Positions 23,376 to 30,480 of a DNA stretch of 36,900 nucleotides are shown here, piece after piece. The position numbers and the translations under genes were made by a program. The stretch is from the NCBI GenBank assembly GCA_016220085.1, contig JACRIN010000110.1:1-36900 (forward strand), in the 5' to 3' direction. This DNA comes from Planctomycetota bacterium. Its GTDB lineage: Bacteria; Planctomycetota; UBA1135; GCA-002686595. How positions within the stretch are numbered: position 1 is the first letter of the stretch; the number at the start of each line of letters is the position of its first letter. Under the pieces are notes generated by a model. That model saw nothing but the letters and a program-made list of their open reading frames with translations. It was not told the DNA's origin and made no database searches.

Positions 23376-24137
23376 TCAGCGGGCCACGTGCGGCGCGACC
23401 AGCCGCTCGATCCACTTGCCGACCAGGTCGGCTTCCAGGTTGACCCGCTGGCCGATCTGGGCGCGGCCGAGGTGGGTCTTCGTGAGCGTCTCCGGGATCA
23501 GCGCGACGTCGAACGTCCGTCCGCGCGGCTCGACCACCGTCAGGCTGATGCCGTCGATCGTCACGCTGCCTTTCTCGATCAGGTAGCGCTCGAAGCCCGC
23601 CGGCACCTCGAAGCCCATCCGCCAGCCGCCGTCGCCGGAGTCCTCGATCCGCGTGATCGCGCCGACGCCGTCGACGTGGCCGCTGACCAGGTGCCCGCCG
23701 AGCCGGTCGTCGAGGCGCATCGCGCGCTCCAGGTTCACCAGACGGCCGGGCGCCAGCTCGCCGAACCACGTCCGCGCCAGCGTTTCCGCCGACAGATCGA
23801 ACTCCAACGCCGCCGAGCCTTCGCCATCCGCGGGGCCCACGAGAACCGGAGGGTCGCCGACTGGAACCGGAGGGCCGCCCACGACGACGGATCGGCTGCC
23901 GACGAGCTTCGGCGCGGTGCCGACGACCTCCGGCGGTCCGCCGCCGACCTTCGACCCGTTCCCGGCAGCAAGCGGACGCCCGCCGACGACCGTCAGGCAG
24001 CATCCGGACACCGCGACGCTCTCGCCGTGCTCGACCCGCCAGCCCGGAAAGGGCTCCGGCAGGGTCAAACGAGCCCCCGATCCACGGCGCTCCAGGGAAC
24101 GCACGGCCACGCAGGCCTCGATCAATCCGGTGAACAC
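23376..24137 (-). CDS. ribE: riboflavin synthase alpha subunit
   Basis: A 253-residue enzyme that dismutates two 6,7-dimethyl-8-ribityllumazines to riboflavin. It has the two tandem lumazine-binding domains: MFTGLIE at the N-terminus, GESVAVSGCCLTVV (38-51), LSAETLARTWFGEL (115-128), LVSGHVDGVG in the second domain start, and GSVTIDGISLTVV, then ETLTKTHLG. The normal length is about 200-215. The excess is a Gly/Pro/Val-rich insert at about 52-110, exactly between two conserved strands of domain 1, encoded by 21-bp DNA repeats. The insert keeps the frame, so the enzyme is probably still active with a surface loop. No other rib gene is adjacent and no FMN riboswitch is seen upstream. Confidence 0.95.
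   Translation of the reverse strand: MFTGLIEACVAVRSLERRGSGARLTLPEPFPGWRVEHGESVAVSGCCLTVVGGRPLAAGNGSKVGGGPPEVVGTAPKLVGSRSVVVGGPPVPVGDPPVLVGPADGEGSAALEFDLSAETLARTWFGELAPGRLVNLERAMRLDDRLGGHLVSGHVDGVGAITRIEDSGDGGWRMGFEVPAGFERYLIEKGSVTIDGISLTVVEPRGRTFDVALIPETLTKTHLGRAQIGQRVNLEADLVGKWIERLVAPHVAR
23840..23947. repeat. 21-bp degenerate tandem repeat inside ribE
   Basis: Units at 23840-23860, 23861-23881, 23882-23902 and 23903-23923 are 21 bp each and a fifth (23924-23947) is 24 bp. All but the second end in gccga. They encode the extra loop of riboflavin synthase. The fourth unit (cgagcttcggcgcggtgccg) resembles the repeat in the sigma gene at 19501-19626. Confidence 0.7.
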
Positions 24138-24163
24138 GCGAAGCCCCTCGGTTTCCGCGCGCC

Positions 24164-24192
24164 TTGACGCGCAAGACCCGCCTTTCTACCCT
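24164..24192 (+). promoter_or_regulatory. housekeeping-type promoter for trmD-rplS
   Basis: TTGACG (24164-24169), a 17-nt spacer and TACCCT (24187-24192) give near-consensus sigma-70 geometry. The expected start of transcription is about 24199, 26 nt before the trmD start. Confidence 0.6.
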
Positions 24193-24224
24193 GCTCTGCC
24201 TTTTCTTTCGAGAAGGGGCCCCTG

Positions 24225-24968
24225 TTGCCGCTCTTTGCCATCTTGACCCTCTTTCCGGAGGCCCTCGAACCCTACACGCACGAGAGCATCCTGGGAGTCG
24301 CCCAGTCCAAGGGTCTCGCCGAGATCCTGCTGATCGACCTTCGGGACTTCACGCGTGACCGGCATCGCACGGTCGACGATCGCCCCTTCGGCGGCGGTCC
24401 GGGCATGCTCTTGAAGCCCGAGCCGATCGTCGAGGCTGTGGAATGGCTCGAAGCCAAGTACGGCCGCTTCCGCAAGTTCGCCACCTGTCCATCGGGACGC
24501 GTCTTCCGACAATCGGTTGCGGACGAAATCTCACGCGAGGAACGCGTGCTGATCCTGTGCGGCCGCTACGAGGGCTTCGACGAACGCGTGCGCAAGCTCG
24601 TGGACTTCGAAGACCTCTCGCTCGGCGATTTCGTGCTCTCGGGCGGCGAGCTACCGGCCCTGACGATCGTCGAGGCCAGCGTGCGCCTGCTCCCCGGCGT
24701 CCTCGGCAACGAGGAATCGATCGCTCCAGAGTCCTTCCAGAAAGATGGCCTGCTCGACCACCCCCACTACACCCGACCGCGCGTCTACCGCGGCCTGGAA
24801 GTGCCGGAGGTGCTGATGTCGGGCGACCACGCGGCGGTCGAGCGGTGGCGCGAAGAGACGGCGCACAAGCGCACACGGGTCCGGCGTCCGGATCTACTTC
24901 AGAACACGAACAACCCAGAGAACGCGAGCAGTCCGGAGGCCGACGATGCACCTGATCGAGCAAGTTGA
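24225..24968 (+). CDS. trmD: tRNA (guanine37-N1)-methyltransferase
   Basis: A 247-residue SPOUT methyltransferase that makes m1G37 in tRNAs, preventing +1 frameshifts. Trefoil-knot AdoMet-binding segments ILCGRYEGFDERV (about 109-121) and GDFVLSGGELPALTIVEA (about 133-150) are present, as is FGGGPGMLLKPEPI (55-68). The DHPHYTRPRVYRG and HKRTRVRRPDLL segments close the core. The TTG start is supported by AGAAGGGG 7 nt upstream. The C-terminal tail of about 20 residues (after RRPDLL) is extra, and its coding sequence overlaps the start of rplS by 23 bp. rpsP and rimM, the usual upstream partners, are missing. Confidence 0.96.
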   Translation: MPLFAILTLFPEALEPYTHESILGVAQSKGLAEILLIDLRDFTRDRHRTVDDRPFGGGPGMLLKPEPIVEAVEWLEAKYGRFRKFATCPSGRVFRQSVADEISREERVLILCGRYEGFDERVRKLVDFEDLSLGDFVLSGGELPALTIVEASVRLLPGVLGNEESIAPESFQKDGLLDHPHYTRPRVYRGLEVPEVLMSGDHAAVERWREETAHKRTRVRRPDLLQNTNNPENASSPEADDAPDRAS

Positions 24969-25344
24969 AAAAGAGTTGGGCAAGAAGACCCTGCCCACGC
25001 CGCACGTCGGCGACACGGTCGAAGTCCACTACCTGATCCGTGAAGGCGAGAAGGAGCGCGTCCAGCTCTTCATCGGCCTGGTGATCGCGATCAAGGGCCG
25101 CGGCATCCGCCGTTCGATCACGGTGCGCCGGATCGTCCAGGGCGAGGGCGTGGAGCGGGTTTTCCCGCTGCACAACCCGCGCGTCAAGGACGTGGTCACC
25201 ACCCGCCGCGGCGAGACCCGTCGCGCCAAGCTCTACTACCTGCGCGATCGCGTCGGCAAGAGCACGCGCTTGAAGGAGATCGTCGGCGAACGGAGCGAAG
25301 AGGGCTCCGGCGCCGGCGCGGCCGAGCCCGCCGCCAAGGCCTGA
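24946..25344 (+). CDS. rplS: 50S ribosomal protein L19
   Basis: A 132-residue L19, which sits at the 30S-50S interface. The conserved core GDTVEVHYLIREGEKERVQLFIGLVIAIKG and RRIVQGEGVERVFPLHNP, ending RAKLYYLRDRVGKSTRLKE, covers residues about 22-113. An Ala/Glu-rich tail follows. The ATG lies within the 3' end of trmD (23-bp overlap), so the two are coupled. A strong hairpin begins at its stop codon. Confidence 0.97.
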   Translation: MHLIEQVEKELGKKTLPTPHVGDTVEVHYLIREGEKERVQLFIGLVIAIKGRGIRRSITVRRIVQGEGVERVFPLHNPRVKDVVTTRRGETRRAKLYYLRDRVGKSTRLKEIVGERSEEGSGAGAAEPAAKA

Positions 25345-25370
25345 GCGCGAGCACGCGAGTGCGCGCGCTC
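25343..25370 (+). terminator. hairpin with GNRA loop at rplS stop
   Basis: GAGCGCG pairs with CGCGCTC, then an A.G mismatch, then GCAC/GTGC closed by a GCGA tetraloop. The stem begins inside the TGA stop codon of rplS. The 207-bp gap before secDF contains nothing else I recognise. No T-run follows. Confidence 0.55.
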
Positions 25371-25551
25371 ATCCATCCGTCCCGTCGATCCTCGCCGTCT
25401 GCGCGCGCCCCCAGGCCGCGGACGGCGAACGCCTTTTTCCACCCTGCCCCGCTTCCCCTGATCGCTCCGGAGCTGCAAGCTCCCCCTCGGACGCCGTCGC
25501 ACGTCCCAGAGATCCGCGACACCGCGCTCGAGAGCGCTTGAAGAGAACGCC

Positions 25552-28500
25552 ATGGTCGAGAACGTCCGACGCAAGATCGCCCTGATCGCCACGTTGGTGG
25601 TCGCCTCCGTCCTGGTCCTGGCGCTGCCGAGCCGGCCGATCCGCCTTGGTCTCGACCTCGCCGGCGGCGTGCGGATGGTGTACCGCCTCGACTTCGACGG
25701 CGCGATCAAGTCGGGCCAGGTCTCGCCCGACGAAGACAAGAACCAGCTCGTCGAGGAGTCGATCGCGATCATCCGCACGCGCGTCGATCCCGACGGCCTG
25801 CGCGAGCCGATCATCCGCAAGCTCGGCACCGACCGCATCGAGATCCAACTCCCCGGCTCGGCCGAGCTCACCGGCGCGGCCGCCCACGCAACGCTCGCCG
25901 CGCCGATGGCGGGGTCCGGAGTCGAGGGCGAGTTGCGCGCCGACATCCAGCTCGCGACCACCGATCCGCGCGAGCTCGAGGGCTTCCCCGCGTCGGGCGG
26001 CGTCATCCGCGTCGGCACCGAGCGCGTGCGCTACGGCGGGCGCAATGGCAGCAAACTCACGAACATCGAGCGCGCGACCAACAAGACCGCGCTCGCCGCG
26101 CACGACGCCGGCGCCGATGTCGAGCTCGCCAGCGACGACCAGATCCAAAACGCGATCGAGAACCTCGGCGACCTGCGTTTCTACATCGCGACCAAGGACG
26201 CGGAGTTCCTGGCGCTCAACACGACGCGCGAAGCCGAGCTCGCGAAGGCCACCGAGTGGCTCGCGAAGCCCGAGAACGCCGGGAACCCGATCCGCACCTT
26301 CAACGCGCTGCCGCGCGACGCCGGCGGGCCGCCGCAGAGCATCCGCTGGTTCCCGCGCCGCCAGGAGGAGGGCGAAGCGTTCCTGACGCGCGAGCAGCGC
26401 CTGGTCGCGCTGACCGAGCCGCAGGAGAAGTGGACGTTCACCGGCGACCACATGTCGCGCGTGTACGTCAGCTCCGACCACCTCGGCATGCCGGCGGTCA
26501 GCTTCGAGCTGATCGACGGGAAGAAGGGCTCGTTCGGCGACTTCACCGAGACGCACGTCGACGAGCCGATGGCGATCGTCCTGAACGACGAGGTCGTGTC
26601 GCTCGCGGAGATCAACGAGCGACTGCCGGGCTCCGCGCAGATCTCCGGCCGCTTCACCGACCGCTACGCGAGCGGGCTGGTCACCGTGCTGCGCTCGGGC
26701 TCGCTCAAGATCAAGCCGATCCTCGAGCAGCGCGAAGACGTCGGCGCGACCGTCGGACAGAAGGCGGTCGACCAAGGCTGGCTGATGGGACTCGTGTCCT
26801 ACGCCTTCGTCGCCGGCTTCATGATGTTCTATTACAAGCGCCTCGGCATGTACGCCGCGATCGGACTCGCGTTCAACGTGCTGCTGCAGATGGGCGCGCT
26901 CGCCGGCTTCCAAGCAACGCTCACGATGCCCGGCATCGCCGGCATCATCCTCGGCATCGGCATGGCGGTCGACGCGAACATCCTGATCTTCGAGCGCATC
27001 CGCGAGGAGCAAGACTCCGGCAAGAAACCGGTGCAGGCGGCCAAGGCGGGCTTCGAGAACGCGCTCTCGGCGATCATCGACTCCAACGTCACCACCGTGC
27101 TCGCCGGCGCGATCCTCGCGTACGTCGGCACCGGACCGATCCGCGGCTTCGCGGTCACCCTGATCACCAGCGTGCTCGCGTCGCTGCTCGGTGCGTTGGT
27201 CGTCGTCCGCTTGCTGATCGAGCTGCGCGTCAAGAAGGCTCCGACCGAGCGCTTCACGATGCGCCGCTGGCTCGCGAACGCGAACTTCAAGATCATCGAG
27301 AAGACGCGCCTCGCGGTCGGCATCTCGATCGTGCTGATCGTCGCGGGTCTCGGACTGTTCGCCTACAACGCCGGCACGCGCCCGAAGGACGCGTTCGGCA
27401 TCGACTTCCTCGGCGGCGCGACCGCGAAGGTCCGCACCGAGGAGCCCAGCACGCGCGACGCGGTCGAGTCTGCGATCCGCGCGATCGGCGGCGAGATCGG
27501 CAACTCGGCGGAGATCGCGGAGCTGCCCGCGAGCAAGACCGCCGACGGCCGCTACACCGAGTTCCGCGTCACGTTCAAGACGGTTAGCGACGGCGAGGCG
27601 AGCGGCAACGAAGAGCTCTTCAAGAGCGAGATCCGCGACGCGCTCGCGGGGCTCCTGCAAAAGGGCCCGGTCGACTTGAAGGTCGATTCGACGCCGACCG
27701 CTTCGACGCTGACCGGCACGCTCTACTTCGCCGAGGCGCACGCCGAAACCGACGTCGTCGAGCAGCTCGAGACGGCGAACTTCACCGCCGTGACCGCGAC
27801 CGCGCGCCCCGGCCGGCCGGAGCTCGTCGCGATCACGGCGACCGGTCCCGGCGGCGACAGCGCCGCGGCGGCGACCCAGCGCATCGTCACGGCCTTCCGC
27901 ACGAAGACCGACTCGGCGGGCAGGCGCTACGAGCTCGCCGAGCCGATCCCGGAGACCAGCGTGATCGGCCGCCGGGTCGTCGGCGAGCTGCGCGACTCGG
28001 CGCTCAAGGCGCTGTTGCTCTCGATGCTCGTGACCGTGATCTACATCCGCGTGCGCTTCGCGGAGTACTCGTGGGGCTTCGCGGCGATCGTCTCGCTGCT
28101 CCACGACATCCTGATCACCGTCGGCGCGATCTCGCTGCTCGTGGTCATCCCGTTCATCAAGGTCGAATTCGACATGGGCACGATCGCCGTGTTCCTGACG
28201 ATCGTCGGCTACTCGATCAACGACACGATCGTCGTGTTCGACCGCATCCGAGAGAACCTGCCCAGGATGAAGGGCACGTTGGAGGAGATCGTCAACACGT
28301 CGATCAACCAGACGTTCTCGCGCACGGTGATCACGTCGACGTCGATGTGCACGATCTTCATCGTGCTGATCTTCAACCTGGGCACCGGCAACGCGCTCGA
28401 GAGCTTCGCCTTCACGATGACCTTCGGCATCCTGACCGGCACGTTCTCGTCGATCTTCATCGCGGCGCCGGTCTTCATCTGGCTCGAGAAACGCAACCTC

Positions 28501-28563
28501 GCGAAGGCCGAAGCGGAGTCGCAGAAGCCGACCCACCCGCCGGCGGTGCAATCGGCGAGCTGA
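25552..28563 (+). CDS. secDF: fused protein translocase subunit SecDF
   Basis: A 1003-residue fusion of SecD and SecF, the proton-driven partner of SecYEG that pulls preproteins across the membrane. SecD begins with a membrane helix (7-25) and GLDLAGGVRMVYRLD. Its large periplasmic region runs to about 400, followed by helices with AGIILGIGMAVDANILIFERIREE (about 462-485). SecF begins after about 575 and has GIDFLGGA (about 615-622), a periplasmic region, and a second set of helices with GYSINDTIVVFDRIREN (about 884-900). The periplasmic SecD part is longer than in Bacillus SecDF and includes an extra segment at about 115-230. No yajC is adjacent. The frame on the opposite strand is a shadow. 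Confidence 0.96.
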   Translation: MVENVRRKIALIATLVVASVLVLALPSRPIRLGLDLAGGVRMVYRLDFDGAIKSGQVSPDEDKNQLVEESIAIIRTRVDPDGLREPIIRKLGTDRIEIQLPGSAELTGAAAHATLAAPMAGSGVEGELRADIQLATTDPRELEGFPASGGVIRVGTERVRYGGRNGSKLTNIERATNKTALAAHDAGADVELASDDQIQNAIENLGDLRFYIATKDAEFLALNTTREAELAKATEWLAKPENAGNPIRTFNALPRDAGGPPQSIRWFPRRQEEGEAFLTREQRLVALTEPQEKWTFTGDHMSRVYVSSDHLGMPAVSFELIDGKKGSFGDFTETHVDEPMAIVLNDEVVSLAEINERLPGSAQISGRFTDRYASGLVTVLRSGSLKIKPILEQREDVGATVGQKAVDQGWLMGLVSYAFVAGFMMFYYKRLGMYAAIGLAFNVLLQMGALAGFQATLTMPGIAGIILGIGMAVDANILIFERIREEQDSGKKPVQAAKAGFENALSAIIDSNVTTVLAGAILAYVGTGPIRGFAVTLITSVLASLLGALVVVRLLIELRVKKAPTERFTMRRWLANANFKIIEKTRLAVGISIVLIVAGLGLFAYNAGTRPKDAFGIDFLGGATAKVRTEEPSTRDAVESAIRAIGGEIGNSAEIAELPASKTADGRYTEFRVTFKTVSDGEASGNEELFKSEIRDALAGLLQKGPVDLKVDSTPTASTLTGTLYFAEAHAETDVVEQLETANFTAVTATARPGRPELVAITATGPGGDSAAAATQRIVTAFRTKTDSAGRRYELAEPIPETSVIGRRVVGELRDSALKALLLSMLVTVIYIRVRFAEYSWGFAAIVSLLHDILITVGAISLLVVIPFIKVEFDMGTIAVFLTIVGYSINDTIVVFDRIRENLPRMKGTLEEIVNTSINQTFSRTVITSTSMCTIFIVLIFNLGTGNALESFAFTMTFGILTGTFSSIFIAAPVFIWLEKRNLAKAEAESQKPTHPPAVQSAS

Positions 28564-28583
28564 ACGCTCGGCCTAGGGATGCC

Positions 28584-29087
28584 GTGCGGATCGTGATCTT
28601 GCTGCTCGCGCTGGTCTGCGCCTTCGGCGCCGCCGCGTTGTGGCAGCAGGGACGCGTCGCCGACCACAAGGAGCGCCAGAACGAAGCGCGGCGCATCGCC
28701 GCCGGTCAGGCCGCGAAGACCGAGGTCGGCGTCATGCCCGACGGCTGGGGCGTCGTGCTCGTCGGGAAGCCGGCGGGCGACGAGCCCGCGGTGGAGCCGC
28801 GCGCCGACAGCTCTGGCCCGATCACCGAGCCCGGCCCTGGAGCTCCGACGCCGCCGACGCCTCGGCCGCGTGCGGACCCTGCGGAACCCGCGGACTTCGA
28901 GCTCGTCGTGCAACCGGGCGCCAGCCTCTCGAAGCTCGCGGCGGCGCACTACGGCACGTCGAAGAAGGAGCTCGTCGACGCGCTCGCCCACTACAACGGG
29001 CTCTCGAGCGCCGACGCGCTGCAGGCGGGTCAGAAGCTCAGGCTGCCGTCGCCCGCGAAGCTGCAGGCGTTCGCGCAATCACGCTGA
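28584..29087 (+). CDS. membrane-anchored LysM domain protein
   Basis: A 167-residue protein: one N-terminal membrane helix (MRIVILLLALVCAFGAAALW), an acidic/Pro-rich linker (about 60-105, PTPPTPRPRADPAEPA) and a C-terminal LysM domain (about 107-160) with LVVQPGASLSKLAAAHYG, HYNGLSSADALQAGQKLRLPS. LysM binds peptidoglycan or other N-acetylglucosamine polymers, so the protein probably tethers the inner membrane to the wall. The GTG start is inferred from the membrane helix, 20 bp after secDF. Co-transcription with secDF is likely. Function beyond binding is unknown. Confidence 0.78.
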   Translation: MRIVILLLALVCAFGAAALWQQGRVADHKERQNEARRIAAGQAAKTEVGVMPDGWGVVLVGKPAGDEPAVEPRADSSGPITEPGPGAPTPPTPRPRADPAEPADFELVVQPGASLSKLAAAHYGTSKKELVDALAHYNGLSSADALQAGQKLRLPSPAKLQAFAQSR

Positions 29088-29089
29088 GC

Positions 29090-29112
29090 GGCCCCGATCA
29101 CGCGGCGGGGCC
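29090..29112. terminator. bidirectional hairpin between LysM and hflX genes
   Basis: GGCCCCG/CGGGGCC (7 bp) with a 9-nt loop spans the 10-bp gap and the hflX stop codon, so it could serve both convergent genes. Confidence 0.45.
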
Positions 29113-30480
29113 ATCGTCGAGCGCGTCATGCGCCATCCACGGCGCGAGCGGCGACTCGCTGTGCGTGCGCGCGCTTGGCGTCGAGAGCACCTTGAAGCGC
29201 ACCGTCTTCGCGACCGAGCGCATCAGGTTGCCGAGCGAGCTCTCCGAGACGCGCATCCGGATGCGCAGCAACACGTCGTCGATCACCTCTTCGGAGAGCA
29301 CGGCGCTCGCGCGCTTCACGAGCGCGGCGCTGCGGCCATCCGCGAGCGGCACGTCGATCTCGACCAACGCCGAACGCGCGTCGACGCGCCGCGCAACCGC
29401 CGCGGTCAGACGATCGAGCCCCTCGCCGGTCGCCGCGGAGATCCGCACGACCTCGCAGTCGCGGTCGGCCGAGAGCAATTCGAGCGCCAGCGGATCGGAA
29501 ACCCGATCGACCTTGTTCAGAACGAGCAAGTCCGCGACGAGCGTCGGCGACAGCGACGTCAGCACTTTCTCGACCGCGGCGATCTGCGCGCGAGCCTCGG
29601 GATGCGACGCGTCGACGACGTGCATCAGCAGGTCGGCGTGCAGCGTCTCCTCGAGCGTCGCGTGGAACGACGCGACGAGGTGGTGCGGGAGGCGCTGGAG
29701 GAACCCGACGGTGTCCGAGAGCAGCACCGTGCGTCCATCCGGGAGCTTCCACTTGCGCGTGCGGGTATCGAGCGTCGCGAACAGCATGTCGGCCGCGAGT
29801 TCGTTCGAGCCGGTCAGGCGATTGAGCAGCGTCGACTTGCCGGCGTTGGTGTAGCCGACGATGCCGATGGTGAATTGGTCGGCGCGCGCGGCGACCTCGC
29901 GCTGCTTGCGAGCCTCGATCTCGACGAGCTCGCGCTTCAGGTCCTGCACGCGCTTGCGCAGGAGCCGCTTGTCGGTCTCGAGCTGCGTCTCACCCGGCCC
30001 GCGCGTGCCGACGGCGCCCTCGTGGCGCTCGAGGTGCGTCCACATGCGCTTCAGACGCGGCAGCAGGTACTCGGCCTGTGCGAGCTCGACCTGCAGCTTC
30101 GCCTGCTTGGTCCGCGCGCGGCTCGCGAAGATGTCGAGGATCACCTCGGAACGATCGACCACGCGCACGCCCCAGGCCTTCTCGAGGTTGCGGAGGTGCG
30201 CGGGCGAGAGGTCGTTGTCGACCGCGACCGCGTCGGGGCGCAGGTGCTCGACCTCGCGACCGATCTCCTCGACCTTGCCGCGGCCTAGCATCGTCGCCGA
30301 GTCGGCGCTCTCGCGCTTCTGCAGCACCGCTTCGCCGATCGGTTCCGCGCCGGCGGCTTCGAGCAGGCCGCGCAGTTCCGAGAGGTCGCCGTCGTGCTCG
30401 TGCGCCTCGGCGGGCAACACGACGCCGCACATCAGAAAGCGCTCGCGCGGACGCGCGGTCGGCTGGTTGAGGTTCCTCAT
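29098..30480 (-). CDS. hflX: GTPase HflX
   Basis: A 460-residue ribosome-associated GTPase that splits stalled ribosomes under stress. The N-terminal HflX domain contains MLGRGKVEEI (64-73), the family segment DIFASRARTKQAKLQVELAQ (about 116-135) and GTRGPGETQLETDKR (158-172). The G-domain has G1 GYTNAGKSTLLNRL (209-222), G3 DTVGFLQRLPHHLV and G4 NKVD. The C-terminal domain follows. The start overlaps the nadB stop (ATGA), so hflX is the second gene of a nadB-hflX operon. Confidence 0.96.
   Translation of the reverse strand: MRNLNQPTARPRERFLMCGVVLPAEAHEHDGDLSELRGLLEAAGAEPIGEAVLQKRESADSATMLGRGKVEEIGREVEHLRPDAVAVDNDLSPAHLRNLEKAWGVRVVDRSEVILDIFASRARTKQAKLQVELAQAEYLLPRLKRMWTHLERHEGAVGTRGPGETQLETDKRLLRKRVQDLKRELVEIEARKQREVAARADQFTIGIVGYTNAGKSTLLNRLTGSNELAADMLFATLDTRTRKWKLPDGRTVLLSDTVGFLQRLPHHLVASFHATLEETLHADLLMHVVDASHPEARAQIAAVEKVLTSLSPTLVADLLVLNKVDRVSDPLALELLSADRDCEVVRISAATGEGLDRLTAAVARRVDARSALVEIDVPLADGRSAALVKRASAVLSEEVIDDVLLRIRMRVSESSLGNLMRSVAKTVRFKVLSTPSARTHSESPLAPWMAHDALDDGPAA

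Noticed and set aside
24138..24224. FMN riboswitch upstream of ribE
   Set aside because: The ribE-trmD intergenic region is only 87 bp, too short for the aptamer and without its conserved segments.
25359..25541. 60-codon frame between rplS and secDF
   Set aside because: Overlaps the rplS hairpin; Pro/Arg-rich with no membrane or domain features and no Shine-Dalgarno.
25369..28551. 1,060-codon open frame antisense to secDF
   Set aside because: Highly charged Arg/Glu/Asp-rich composition with no domain; a typical mirror of a GC-rich gene with strong third-position bias. The plus strand encodes an unmistakable SecDF.
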